Part shown: piece after piece, positions 9,901 to 21,857 of the stretch
Position numbering within the stretch: the first letter of the stretch is position 1
Layout of the letters: each line of letters opens with the position of its first letter
Origin: Linum tenue
Lineage: Eukaryota; Streptophyta; Magnoliopsida; Malpighiales; Linaceae
NCBI GenBank assembly: GCA_946122785.1
Contig: CAMGYJ010000006.1
Location: forward strand, 32,129,168 to 32,193,167
Reading direction: 5' to 3'
Length of the DNA stretch: 64,000 nucleotides
Program-made: the position numbers and the translations under genes
Notes under the pieces: generated by a model
What the model saw: the letters and a program-made list of their open reading frames with translations, nothing else
Databases searched by the model: none
What the model was told of the DNA's origin: nothing

Positions 9901-10534
9901 GTCACAAGTGATTTGCTCAAAACATGTGTACTTTAGGAATTTTTATAAAAACTATTGTTTTGAGAATTTTTAAAGAACTAGTGTTGGGAAAAAAATCCTC
10001 GAAAAATGCATCTTTGCATAGCAATTTTGAAATAAGAGCTGTAGTTTTCTCTTTCATATTTAAAGATAGGGAGTGGCTAGTGTGGTAACACTTTTTTGTT
10101 AACATGGTGTTAACACTATCTCTAACCAATATGATCATTTTGTTTGGATAACTTTTTTATTTCAATAAGTTTACCACAATTAATGAAAAGAAAGGAAAGA
10201 ATGGGCAATGTTTGGGATTATGAAAATTTGGAGGAAGAAGATTCACATGTGTCTTGTGCAATCAAATGAGGGAAGGGGTGGAGAACTACAATATTCACAC
10301 AACAAAATCTAGACCACAACCTCACCACATTACAAATTAATAAAATAACACCACAAGTTTTTTAAAGTAGACCACAAGTCTAGACCACAAATTCACTAAA
10401 CGAGGCCACAAGTGTATAAAAGCAAACCACGCATTCACTAAACGAGGCCACAAATGTATAAAAGCAAACCACAAATTCACTAAATGAGGCCACAAGTTTA
10501 CTAAAACACCCCACAAATTCACAAGTGATAATTG
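9901..10534. other. Non-coding AT-rich flank of the LINE
   Basis: Contains GTGTTAACAC-type palindromic sequence near 10090-10120 and the ~42-bp repeat array described separately. No gene was seen. The LINE TSD copy GTGATAATTG is at 10525-10534. Confidence 0.4.
10402..10512. repeat. Short tandem array, ~42-bp unit
   Basis: Units starting GAGGCCACAAGTGTATAAAA recur at about 10402, 10444 and 10486 with small changes, separated by CCACAAATTCACTAAA. About 2.6 copies. Confidence 0.75.
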
Positions 10535-10584
10535 TTTTTTTTTTTTACGAAAGATAATCATATATTGATTCCAAAAAAAGATAG

Positions 10585-13500
10585 TTACATCCTGGACAGC
10601 AACCAGGCCCGAAAATAAATAAAAAAACGACTCATAGTCGGGTACAAAGCAAGGACTTTTCGCGTCACCATATGGGCTACCCTATTACTACGCCGACCTA
10701 TGAATCGAACACTAAACCCAGGGTACCGCCAACAACTTGCACGACTTCTTCTAGAACCGCGCCCAGCTGGTTATCACGAATATCCGCCTGGTTGACTTTG
10801 TCAATGATCACCTTGGCGTCCCCTTCCAAAGAACAATCTCCCGGAGCACAAGCAGTTCCACCACAGCTGGTTCATCAATCCCAGGGAACTGGACCCCACT
10901 AGCCAGAAAAACATCCCCAATCAGATCGAGAAGAACCCACCCACCTGCCGAATGACCCCTTCCTAGTAGCCCCGTCCCATTGACACACAATCCCAGCAGC
11001 GGGACTCATCAGTCCAGGTTGATTCACTACAGGAAGAGGGAGCTGGGTGGCGCCACCACTAGCAACCCCACCCATTCCTCAACTTGCTGGAAAACTGCCG
11101 CATTAACGCAGGAAACCCATACTGCTTGCCTTCAAAGACAACCCAATTACGAGATCTCTAGATGCGCCACAGGATGGAGACAATTGCCATAAGAAGCTGG
11201 GGCTGCTTGATTAAAGCCATTAAACGCTTAAGGAACAGAGGAAAAGTATGACGAGGCAACCCCTCTCCTAAATAATCCAGCCCTGAATATCCCCAAAGCG
11301 CACGCGCGACCGGACAATCTAGAAACAAATGCTCCATGGTGGGGAGGATCTGGTTCAGAATCTGCCAAACAAACACCTTAACCTTGGAGGGGATATTAGC
11401 TTCCCACAAACGGATCCAATTGGCCATATCCATCCAACTCGCTGAAGCCTTCCACCGCCCCTTTCTCTTCTCTAGAGAGACGGCCAAATGATAGGCTGAT
11501 TTTACCGAGAACACCTCATCCGGAGTATTATGCCAGATCAACCTGTCCTCCAGGTTCTGTCACGGCAGGGGAATAGTTTTGATAATGCGGCAAGTAGGGG
11601 GGTCAAACCACTGGCTGAGTTTGAGCTCATACCAACGTCCCTCCCCTTGACAAATTACCTCTACCACTGTAGGGTCACCCCCTTCTTGCATAACCATAGG
11701 GTTATACCATGGAGGATCAAGCTGCAGTTGAGGAATCCAAGGGATTGAAGTAGAGACGCCGAACGCCCATTCCCAATTTGCCACCTGAGAGCTGAGGCCC
11801 ATCTCCAGTAGGTCCTGCCCATACAAGATGCTTTGCCATCCCCAAGAAGGGCGAGAACGAGCTTTAGCAGTGAGGAAGTGCCTTGAAGGGAAATACTTGC
11901 CCTTATAGACTTGGGCCAATAGGGAATTAGGTTCCATAATAATACGCCATCCAATCTTGGCTAACAGAGCTTGGTTGAAATGCTCAAACCGACGGACCCC
12001 ATTCCCCACTCATGTTTACTCCTACACATATCACGCCAAGCCATCCACCTAACTCGAGATTGGCCCTCATTATCACCCCACCAGAAGCGAGCCACATGTT
12101 TGTCCAAAAGGCGACACAGCGAGAGGGGCAATTTGAAGCAGAACATCACATGCAACGGTAATGCCAAAGCAATAGATTTAATAAGAATCTCCTTAGCTGC
12201 CCAAGACAATGTCCGTTGCTTCCATCCCTGAAGCCTTGCCAACAACTTTTCTTCTAAATATCGGAACGTCTCCATTTTAGAACGAGCAATCAATGTAGGG
12301 AGCCCCAGATATTTATCATGGACCCCTACCGCTCCCACGCCCAAAATCGCAGCTAGGAACTCTTGATCAGGCAGAGCAATATTCTTGCTAAAGCAAACCG
12401 CCGATTTAGCCAGATTGACACGCTGGCCACTAAGTTCCTCGTATTCATTCAATACCTCAATCAAATTCTCACATTCCTGGAGAGTACCACGCAGGAACAG
12501 ATAAGAATCATCAGCAAAAAATAAATGCGAGATTCGGGGGGCACGCGGTGCAACTTTGACCCCTGCCAACCGGTTATCCGAGATAGCCTTATTCAAAAGA
12601 GCCGTAAATCCCTCCGTGCAAAGCACAAACAAAAGAGGAGATAAAGGACCCCCTTGGCGTAAACCCCTGGTTGGCATGAAGTATCCTGACGGAGTACAGT
12701 TCATCAGCACTGAAAAAGATGAAGAGCGGAGGCATTCATGTATCCAACCCTGCCATACTGAGTTAAAACTCATCTTGTTCAAAATCGCAAGAATAAACGG
12801 TCATTCAACTCTATCATAGGCCTTTTCCATGTCAACCTTAAGAGCCATGTAGCCTTTCTTCCCTTGCTTTTTGATTTTCAAGTAATGCATAAACTCGTGA
12901 CCAAGGAGGATATTCTCAACAATTTGATGCTCCCAAATGAACGCATTCTGCCCTACCGATATAATGTGCGGTAAGAGACACGCTAATCGTTCAGCCAATA
13001 TTTTAGTTATAACTTTATAAACGAATTGGCATAAACTGATTGGGCGTAATTGTTTCATAGACTCCACATTATTTGCTTTGGGAATTAACGTGAGCCAAGT
13101 GTGATTGAAGCTACGAAGCAGTTTACTGGTCATAAAAAACGAGCATACTGCGTCAATCACCGAGTCACCCACAATCCCCCAGAAGGCCTTTAAGAATTTA
13201 CCCGTAAAACCATCTGAACCTGGAGCTTGCTTAGATCCCATCGCAAAGACAGTTCGACGAACCTCATCTCGGAGGACATGAGCTGTCAGGTCAGCATTCG
13301 TTTCCGGGGTAAAACTACGGGCGATAGGCAGAGCATCCACCCGCTCCCCCATGTTAAGGACCTGATTCTCAGACGTGAAAAGATGGCCATAGTAAGAAGT
13401 CTCTATGTCCGCTTTCCCTTTTTCATCAGTTACCCACTCACCACTTTCTTTCCTTAAACCAGCCACAAAGTTCCGTTTACGCCGAGTTCTAGTCACCGTA

Positions 13501-14579
13501 TGGAAGTACGACGTATTTTTATCCCCCTTCTTTAGCCAATTGACTCTAGACTTCTGCTGCAAGTAGACTTACTCCGCCTCCCATTGTCTATTCAATTCGA
13601 TTTCGAGACGTCGGATCTCATCCCAATCAATATGGTGGATTAGCTTGATCCGCTCAATTTCGCTTTGGAGAGTTCTGATGTTACGCAGGGAATTATTGGT
13701 ACCAGCTCTGCTCCAGTCATATAATAAATGACGAAGTTTCTTAAGGCGTTCCCAAAGGCGAAACATCGCCATACCCTGGACGTCCTCCTTCCAAACATAA
13801 GAGACCATCGCCCGGACTTCAGGGTTATCCGCCCAACGGGCATCAAACCGGAACAGGGGGTGAGTATTTCGAACATATGGCTTATTAGAAAGGAGGAGCA
13901 CCCGATGATCCGATCCCTGATCCGTAAAATGTTTAACGAAGGTATCAGGAAAGTGATCAAGCCATGATTGGGAGCAAAGAGCCCTGTCCAGTCTCTCTCG
14001 AATACAAGCCGCCCCCATCCGCTTGTTCGTCCAGGTAAATATATCCGCCTAATAGCCAGGGTCTATAAGACCTAGGTTCTGAACAAAATTACGGAGAACA
14101 AGAGCTTGGGCAGCATTCCATTGGTTACCACCATCCTTCTCGCTCTCATGGAGAGTCGTGTTAAAATCACCTAATATAACATAGGGACTTTGGATGCCAG
14201 CGCATACGTCTTGGAGCTAATTCAACTAGGTTGCACGGATGGCAACATTATAGCTAAAGTAAACAAAGATTGCCACATGCGAGAATTCCATTTCATTAAC
14301 TTGAACACAAACACATAAATTCGAATGAAAAATCACCGAAGCCTCAACTTCAGGGGACCAGGCTATAACTAAACCTCCAGAAGCATCAATTGCATCAACA
14401 AAAAAACAACAAGAAGACTCAAACCCTAGCCCGCGCAAAACGGCGGGAAACTACTCTCCGTCTCGAACGTGTTTCCAAAAAAAAAACAAGACCGGTTTAT
14501 TGGAACGAACTAAACCGACAACAGTTTGGAATGTGAGGGATGGTCCAATTCCTCTCACATTCCAGGCCAGTAGTTTCAT
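10585..14579 (-). pseudogene. LINE ORF2: endonuclease, reverse transcriptase, RNase H
   Basis: Starts MKLLAWNVRGIG at 14579 (exo/endonuclease). It continues through DRALCSQSWLDHFP and DQGSDHRVLLL, then reverse transcriptase with LRPISLCQFVYKVITK, motif A VDMEKAYDRVE (catalytic Asp present), RGLRQGGPLSPLLFVL and FFADDSYLF, then LGLPTLIARSK. The C-terminal tail has SVKSAYHLA and an RNase H end (FIGRRSNRVAHMVTRK). Breaks include a stop right after KAYDRVE (about 12800), one near 13565, a shift near 12000 and several beyond 11158. The zinc-finger segment expected between NQILPT and MEHLFLDCP is missing, as if about 20-30 codons were deleted. Confidence 0.85.
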
Positions 14580-14685
14580 TTATCCGGATAGGGCCATTCA
14601 AGGCTGGCTACCTCCACCTGATCAGACACTTCATCAGCTTCCACAAATTGTTTTTTCGGATTAGGAGGAACACCCATGTCCCCTT

Positions 14686-16190
14686 CTAAATGCTCCAACG
14701 ACCGCTTCCGAGAATCAAAAGCCGGGTTCTGCATGTTAGAGCCGTATTCATCCAGACCCGATCCACCTCCTCTAATTGCTGCACCCCCGGAGCACCAGTA
14801 ATAGGAATCTTCTCAACAACATTACTTCCCTTTCTATTCTCATGGACCAAAGATAGGCCAGCTTCTAAGGCTGCCACAACTTTGTTGACACGGCCTGAGG
14901 GAATCTGGGTTGGCTGCTTCCCGGTCTTCTGAGGGAGATGTTTCTTAATCTCAAAGCATGGCATCTCTTCCTCAGAGTCCGAGTCTTCCAGAAATTGCCC
15001 CTCATTGATGATGGCAGCACTTCCCTCTTTCACTCCATCTGACAAATCAGAGGGTGATCTCATGCCCGGGGAGGAACTGACTTCCTGAACTCCCACACTG
15101 CCAACGCCATGAGCTTTCATTTTGTAAGCTCTCGCACCAAGGGGAGGGTCGCCATGGGTAAGCCTACCTTTGCGCTTAAAATATGTCAGCAAAGGAATTT
15201 GTTGTGCAGCTTGCAGCTGGGTTGGCGGACCAGTAGAAGCCCCATCCCTTGCGTTCACTTGTGGATCCGTTTCTCCCCTCTCACTTGTCCGAACAACCCT
15301 TCCACTGCCAGACTTGCCATCATGGGCATGGTGCAGATGCTCTTCATTTTTTATGTTCAAGTCAGCGGGTGAAACATGGTTCGGTTTGACATCATCATCA
15401 TCCGAGTCTTCTTCCAGGATCAGGCGTCTTCGCCTAGTTTGCTCAAGCACCTTTTGCATTTTAGAATGCACTTCAGGGATAGCTTGGTCGGCGGTTTGGG
15501 TCGATCCACCTCCCCGACGATGGGCCTTCATCGGCCTGCTTCTGCTGTTGGGCTCAAGAGGGCGAGCAGGACCCCCAACTGGGCTTTGCCGCCACAGTTT
15601 GCGAGGCCCACCACTAACGCGAGTGACAGGGGATTTTTGGACTGGAAACCCTCTTGGGCTAGGGAGCGTGGTCCTGGGCTTTGACATGGGCCTGGGCGAA
15701 TTGGGCTTTTCCAGCTCTCGATTGTGGGCATGCTCTGGCGCCCGGAGTGTCCCTCGATTTCTTCTTTCCATCTCACCTAACTGGATGACAGGCCCACGGC
15801 CTTTGTTTGGATTTCCAGTCCCTTCCACTTGCTGTCGGACATGCCTGTTGACCCAAACTGTATTACGATTGCTTTTAAAGCTTGTATTCTCCTCCACATC
15901 ATCATAAATTTTGCGCCCGAGCTTCTTCGTAGACATGTGGGGGCCGAATTTTTCTTTTCCATTTGGAGGATCAAAAGAGCAGTCACGACGCGAATGCCCC
16001 AAACGGCCACAGTGATAGCAGAAGGTTGGGAGAAATTCGTATTTCAACCGAACCCAAAAGCAACCAAGTTCATCACTATCTGCCATGAGCTGAGACCTCA
16101 AAGGCTTCGAGAAATCAACCAGAGCACGAACTTTCACGAAGCTTTACCCCATATCTTTGTAGGCAAAAACCCCAGTTTCTAAGACGTGAC
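14686..16190 (-). pseudogene. LINE ORF1 (CCHC zinc-knuckle protein), N-terminus missing
   Basis: Reads ..IGHVLETGVFAYKDMG, a stop, then FVKVRALVDFSKPLRSQL and a long open stretch (16137-14686). The zinc knuckle CYHCGRLGHSRRDC falls about 40 residues after the stop and fits the zf-CCHC_4 knuckle following DUF4283 in plant LINE ORF1 proteins. The rest is hydrophilic with an acidic patch (LEEDSDDDDVK). ORF1 would bind element RNA. DUF4283 itself is cut off by the truncated 5' end at 16198. Confidence 0.8.
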
Positions 16191-16208
16191 CAATGGTGGT
16201 GATAATTG

Positions 16209-17032
16209 AAGTATCTCGTTTCTTGAAACTATTTTTATTCTCGCAATTAAAGTAGACCACAACTCTTATAACCCAATCCACAATAAACAATAATATAACA
16301 ATATTATCTTTTTTCTTCAACCGGCCCGAATTTGCTTCTCGTCAATTGTGTCTTAAGTAGAGCGAAGGGAACTGGGTGGTTGATTGAAGCTTGGCGCCAC
16401 TGCGATCTCCGATTTTCACCGCACTAGTCTCTTCGGAGGTAGAAGATTAGGTGGAGAGTGGTGACGGTGGAGTAATATTAGGCGAACACAAGGCGAGAAA
16501 TTCTGTGAGTTGGGACGGGCAACAGCCAGGACATGAGGTTGTTGGGAAGACGACATCGGTGCGGGTTCCGGTGCTAAAGAATAAAGATGACATATGCTAG
16601 GTCATTAGGAAGGACAACATCCAGGACGCCGACGATGCCACTAAGCGGTGGTGGAGGAGGAGAGGAAGTCTCGCCTGGAAATTCTGTGTGTTGGGGTTCG
16701 ACTTCTCATTGATTAGGCCAGGAAAAGGAAGTAACGGGAGTGTAGTTACCAAACTACCCTTATTAAAAGTGTTAGTAGAGTGCTAACATTATATGCTATT
16801 AGCATCCTATCCGGGCCATTTAAAGAAAGGTGTTGGTAGGGGTGTTCGAACGGAGTGGTTATTGTGGTAACCGTTTTAACCGATAGTATCGGGATAAAGT
16901 GGATAATTGGTTTGGTTTTGTTAAATTTTTGAGCTTGTTTGGTTTAGGTGATTTCGTTTGGTTTCAGACATTCCGAACCAATCAAACCAAATTAACCAGT
17001 TAAGTAATTAGCTTTTAGCCATATATCTAATA
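16209..17032. other. Non-coding flank, no gene recognised
   Basis: A more GC-rich part (16330-16700) has no sustained frame. From 16840 it is rich in AACCAAA/TTTGGTT motifs, a common look of decayed plant miniature elements. Confidence 0.35.
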
Positions 17033-17042
17033 TATTATATAT

Positions 17043-17435
17043 GGTGGCGTATTCGGTGCACCCACTTTTTTGGGTGCATTCAATGCACTCGCCTCATAAT
17101 CGTCATTCTCAGCAAGTGATTCATTACAAAACAGTATCAATCATTGCTTATGATATTATGAACAAGAAACACATGAATTTGCAAAAAAAAAATTCATTCA
17201 AGATTTACTTTAATTTGAAGGATTTAGGGTTAGGGTTTAGGCTTACAATTTAGGGTTTATGGTTGGGATTCAAAATTGAAGATTAAGGAGTTAGGGTAAT
17301 AGATTGATTAGTTGTGCTTCTATGTTATATCATCATATTAGACTAATACTACCCAATAAAGTTCAAAATTTGATGTATTATGACCACTTTTAGAGTCAAT
17401 GCATCCAAAAAAGTGAGTGCACCGAAGTAGCCACC
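17043..17435. mobile_element. Mutator-like miniature element (393 bp)
   Basis: The left end GGTGGCGTATTCGGTGCACC matches the reverse complement of the right end (GGTGGCTACTTCGGTGCACT) over about 45 bp with few changes. The 10-mer TATTATATAT flanks both sides (17033-17042 and 17436-17445), a TSD of the 9-10 bp length usual for MULEs. The inside is non-coding and contains TTAGGGTTTAGG-like telomere-type words. Confidence 0.85.
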
Positions 17436-17445
17436 TATTATATAT

Positions 17446-19491
17446 TCATACTTAATACTTTGCATAAGCACTCAAGAGTCAAATGTAGGATAATTTTATT
17501 TGTTACATGTATTTATGTTAAGGGGTAACTATAATTATGTGTTGATTGTTATGTGTTATTCACAATATAAATTGTAAATTGATGCACTAACCGGAAATTT
17601 TCTAACTTAATGATAATGTGATATTATATCGGTTATTTTGGTTAACCAATTAACCAAACCGATTAAACTTTAGTTTGGTTAATTTTCTTGTTTTATTAAT
17701 TTAGACGGTTTGATTATGATATTGTGTTGAATGGTTAATAGAATTTACTTATTTAGTTAAGTAATTAGCATAGTAACCAAGTTTTAACCAAGTTTTAATT
17801 TATGAGTTATTGGTTTATTATTTATTAACGAGTTCTTATGGTCTGCTAAACGCCTAAACCAATAGAATCAACAGTATAATTTATAGCTGAAAAGTAAAAC
17901 TGCAACCCCCATTCAAATTTTCCTGCCCATAGAGTGATTTTAGGAAGCTGATGTGGCAGGATGTTAAGCGGGAAAAAAATAAAACTCCCCGCCCAGAACT
18001 AAGAAACCGTCCCTCCTTCCACAAAAAAAAAGAAACCGTCCCTCCCCAACTTTTCTCCTGGTTTCCCACGTTATCATTTAATTTTCATTTAGTTTTCGTT
18101 TGACTGAAATTAAGCCCACCTTTTCTACTGGTTATTAAGAGAGAGAAGAAACTCACGGAAAGGGAAGCGCAATTGCAAGCACATTACACAGAGAGAGAGA
18201 GGGGGAAAGGTGAAAGGGAGGAGAAGGAAGGAGGTTACTTACCCTTTTACAGATACGATCTGCGGAAGGAATGGAAGAAGCAATTAGGCAGCAGAGGAGC
18301 TTCCCGTTGGCGGTAAAGTAGAAAGCGTCGGGGTTTCCATGGTTGGGGATTAAGGAGAGCTTTAGGGAGCGGAGGGTTTGGGGCTGCGATGGATCGAATG
18401 TTAGGGTTTGGAGGCGGCGGGAATTTGGGGTTCTGAGGAGAACCTGGATCTATTTGGGGTGCATATTTGCGGGTAAACTTTCTAAGGTTTGGGAAGACAA
18501 AATTGAATCGTGTAATTGAGGAGAGAAATCGGAAGAACACCGTCTCCCCCGCCGCCACGAACCCTGCTTCTTCTTTCTTCTCTACTTCAGGCTCTAGAAG
18601 GTCGCTCCAAATCGCTCCAGCTACTCTTGGATGGGTTTGTTCTATTTCTCCCCCTTTCATTAACTCTTTACATTCTGGGTTCAATTCATATTCATTGCAT
18701 TCTGAACGAGGGTGCTTTCCAAGACCCTAAGTTATTCAAATCTTTACAAAAAGAGGGCATTTTGTTCCCATTCCAAAGCTTTGTCCAAATAGGAAGCTAA
18801 TTATGATACTGGAATCGACAGCTTCCAGCGACAAAGACGAAACCAGGAAAACACAGAAGTAAAAGAAAGATGGAGTCGCTGTCAAATTCTATTCAGTTAG
18901 AGTTAGTTAACTCTTTTCAGCATCACTGTTATTTTTAATGTTTGTACATTAGCTCTGATGACTTTGAATGGTCCTAGGTAAACAAAGTTGCATAGCTATG
19001 AATGATAACATGATGAGCTGAATCGTCACTGTAAATGCTTGAAATTGTGTTAATTCCTGACCCCGACTCCGAAATTTCCCCTCCCAACCCCGAACTCCCC
19101 TGCCATTTTAAAAAAAGAGAAAGAGTACATTAGTAATGACTAATGTAGGGAAACTGATGATATGATCTCATTATCTAGGCATGTTGCTGCTTCACATCAT
19201 GCGCTTAGCGTGTGAAGGGGAACCTTAAATCCCACTCTATATTTAGCTCCGAGTTGTTAGCTATACCCGCTAACAGTCATCTTGAAGAACCTTAGGCGTT
19301 CATTTTTTTCTCGCCCGAAAATTTCAATCCTGCTGAACCGTTGTAAAGATCTTTGCACAACTTTCAAATTGCACTATGATCCTGACCTGCCTCCCATTTG
19401 TTAAGCTTGAATCTTGATGAATGTTTGGGAAACTGTGGTTTGATGCGGTGATGTTGAAATATTTATGTTTGGAAATCTTGCTGCTCTGCAG
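17446..19491. other. Non-coding stretch with a possible old gene leader
   Basis: 17446-18130 is AT-rich with no gene. 18130-18820 is richer in G+C, with a GA run (18191-18203) and an open frame on each strand, and looks like a transcribed 5' region or first exon. No protein family was recognised. It may be the upstream part of the synaptotagmin-like copy whose exon is at 19492, but nothing in sequence proves this. Confidence 0.3.
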
Positions 19492-19609
19492 GCAGCGTCT
19501 AAGCTGATAAAGAGCTCAGTTTTGCCGACTCTTGAAGAATACAGACTCATAATTCTGTCATCTCTCAAGTTCTCCAAGTTTACTTTTGGTACAGTTTCCC
19601 CTTAGTCAG
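19492..19609 (+). pseudogene. Orphan exon of a plant extended synaptotagmin (SMP domain)
   Basis: Between an acceptor (CTCTGCAG) and a donor-like GTTGGT, the exon reads AASKLIKSSVLPTLEEYRLI, then ILSSLKFSKFTFGTVSP, a stop, S, G. This matches the SMP-domain exon of SYT4/SYT5-type plant synaptotagmins, whose usual wording is ..EYRP.I..SLKFSKLTLGTVAPQFTG (recalled). The expected Gln after VAP is a TAG stop here. SMP proteins tether the ER to the plasma membrane and carry lipids. Kept splice signals argue for a copied genomic fragment, not a retrocopy. The following exons were not found. Confidence 0.6.
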
Positions 19610-21349
19610 GTTGGTCCTCTTCTTTCTTTTCTATTGTGATTAGTTTGAGATTCGAAGTAGAGAATTGTGTTCCAATAGTATAATATTTTTTTTCCGTATG
19701 CTCTGAACTCAATAGAGTCATGATTTATGAAGTATCTTTTAAGAACATTGATGCAGCTACCTAGGTCATGTAACTAAGGATAAAGTATGCATTTATACTT
19801 GGTGGGAAGAGTTTTATTGCCCTTGCAAAATTGCAGGACTCGGAACTGAACTTACCACAAGTAGTCCATGTTGGATTAGAAAAGGCTGCCTCTTGATTCC
19901 ATCACCAGCTCTGCTCCCATCTCTACCTTATGGTATTCTCTGCATATTTAGTATGAACCCATAATGGGATATTCAGGTAACATCTTACATCAATGTCTTG
20001 GTATTTGTATCCATGAACCAGATTAGAAGAAGCACATATCCCAATTGGGTGGGCTCAATCACTACATATTTTCTCCTCTCCTCCACAGAGGACCCGGACC
20101 CAACCTGAAGCCATGAGTGTAGAAGAGAAGGAACCATTTATGTGAAAGCTAAGTGGACCTTGAACCTGGATAAAGAGACCGTTGTAAGTATCGAACGGTA
20201 AGTGGGGAGAGAGGGTAGTATATGATTGCAAATATAATTTGCTAGGATTGGTTGCTGCTCTACTCAATTGACAGTTAATTGGTTTTGGAGAAGTATATGA
20301 TTCCATGGGGCAACAACATCAATGGTTATTATGTCTCTAAATTGGTTTTTCACTTTCTATGCTGGCCCTTAATCCTTTTTGCCTATAGTGACAAGGTCAG
20401 TTTCTACACCCTCCATTCTTTTCTCTCTTCTGTTGGCAGCAAAGTTGTGGCCGGTATGAATTTAGTTTGAGTCAGCAGAAGATGGAATTAGTAGGCTTCC
20501 AGACTGACTAGGATGATAGTGTATAGTTTCTTGGGGTTTTGAACTCATTTTTCAATATTCTTCAATTGGTTATTCAATTCAAAAGCAACAAAGTTCCATG
20601 CTAAGTTACTCTCCTTATTGGATCTTTTAGTTGTGTATAATTCTTGGTTTTGTGATATGGTATTGGAGATATGAGCAGGTGAGGTTTGGAACGGACCAGA
20701 GCATTAGCAGCAGTTGGTTGTGAGATGGTATGTGTAAAATGGAATCATGGTAATTACTTGGCTCTGCTCATATAGGTAGGCTATATTTGAACCTCAAGGG
20801 AAGAATTCTCTTGCCACTTTTTAAGCTTTTTGTTTAGGTTTCCAACATCAATGTGTGCCTGCTTTATGTCAACATAATCAAGCTTAATTGAAAGCAATAC
20901 TTCCCACTTTGTACACTCAATTTTTCTGTGTTTCACGGCTTTCTTATCTAACTTTTTTGTTTCTAAATTGCCTCTATTTTGGATATAACTTGCAGTTTAG
21001 GCTATGTAATCGACAACTAATGATTTAATCCATGACCTTCGGAAGAACGGTTTGAGTTTACATTTTCCTTATGTCATTAGTTCTTATAAGTAATTTGTTG
21101 AGTTCTTATGCTAATGTACGGTCTCTTTTTTCTTTTTTTCCTTTAGTAGTTTGGTCCAAGAAATCATGTGATAATTATTTTTTCTTAAGATCACTAGGTT
21201 CATCGATTTAGTTTGGCAATCAAGCATTTAACCTTCGTTTAGTTCCTAATTGAGAGCGTAAGATCATTTGTATAATAATAGTATATGCCTCCGATACTGT
21301 GTTAAGATGGAACTGAAATGAGTTTGATGTAATATCTTTGTTTGGTCCA
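19610..21349. other. Non-coding DNA, no gene recognised
   Basis: T-rich, intron-like sequence with short open frames only. It could be intron remnants of the synaptotagmin-like fragment. Confidence 0.35.
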
Positions 21350-21357
21350 CTTTTATT

Positions 21358-21829
21358 CAGTGTTCAAGAAGACGCGATTAATCTCTCGCCTAGGCACGAT
21401 TAATAGCTGGGCAGGAGGAAATCACCCAGTCTAGCCCTGGGTGATTGATCTAGGCACCTGGGCACTCGGAGACGTATTTTCACTTTGGTGGGCGACGCCC
21501 AAAACAACTAATAAAGGGGAAATTGTAGTCTTTTTGTGAAAATCCCAAACCCTATTCTATTTCCCATTTCCATTCGACTAGCCGCTCCCCCTCATTGACC
21601 ACCAATGAGATCCCTCCGCATGGTTGGCGACTTGGGATGTTTGGGATTGTGGAAAATGGTTGTATGTATATTTGAATGGATGAATAATGATATGAAGACT
21701 TGAGTTTTTGTGGAATAAGGCTTATATATCATTTTTTTTACGTTTAATCTCGCCTAGACAAGGACAAATCGGCATGGGTTTGGCGGTGCCTCCTCGCCTA
21801 GATAGCGCCTAGCGTCTTCTTGAACATTG
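21358..21829. mobile_element. hAT-type miniature element (472 bp)
   Basis: The left end CAGTGTTCAAGAAGACGC and the right end GCGTCTTCTTGAACATTG are inverted repeats with one mismatch. A perfect 8-bp TSD CTTTTATT is at 21350-21357 and 21830-21837. The ends also share CGCCTAG-type words. No coding capacity was seen. Confidence 0.88.
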
Positions 21830-21857
21830 CTTTTATTTGGGAGTAATAGTCGTCTTT

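Larger units (their letters stand above)
10535..16198 (-). mobile_element. 5'-truncated L1-type LINE with RNase H
   Basis: A poly(T) run at 10535-10546 (the poly(A) tail of the minus-strand element) and matching GTGATAATTG at 10525-10534 and 16199-16208 define the element and its TSD. ORF1 (zinc knuckle) and ORF2 (endonuclease, reverse transcriptase, RNase H) follow in the expected order. The 5' end lies inside ORF1, as expected after incomplete target-primed reverse transcription. Several stops show it is inactive. Confidence 0.9.

Noticed and set aside
15170..15907. 245-codon plus-strand frame
   Set aside because: It is the reverse-strand shadow of LINE ORF1; the minus strand carries the zinc knuckle.
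18247..18730. Overlapping open frames on both strands
   Set aside because: Neither has a known domain; GC-rich leader-like DNA opens frames by chance.
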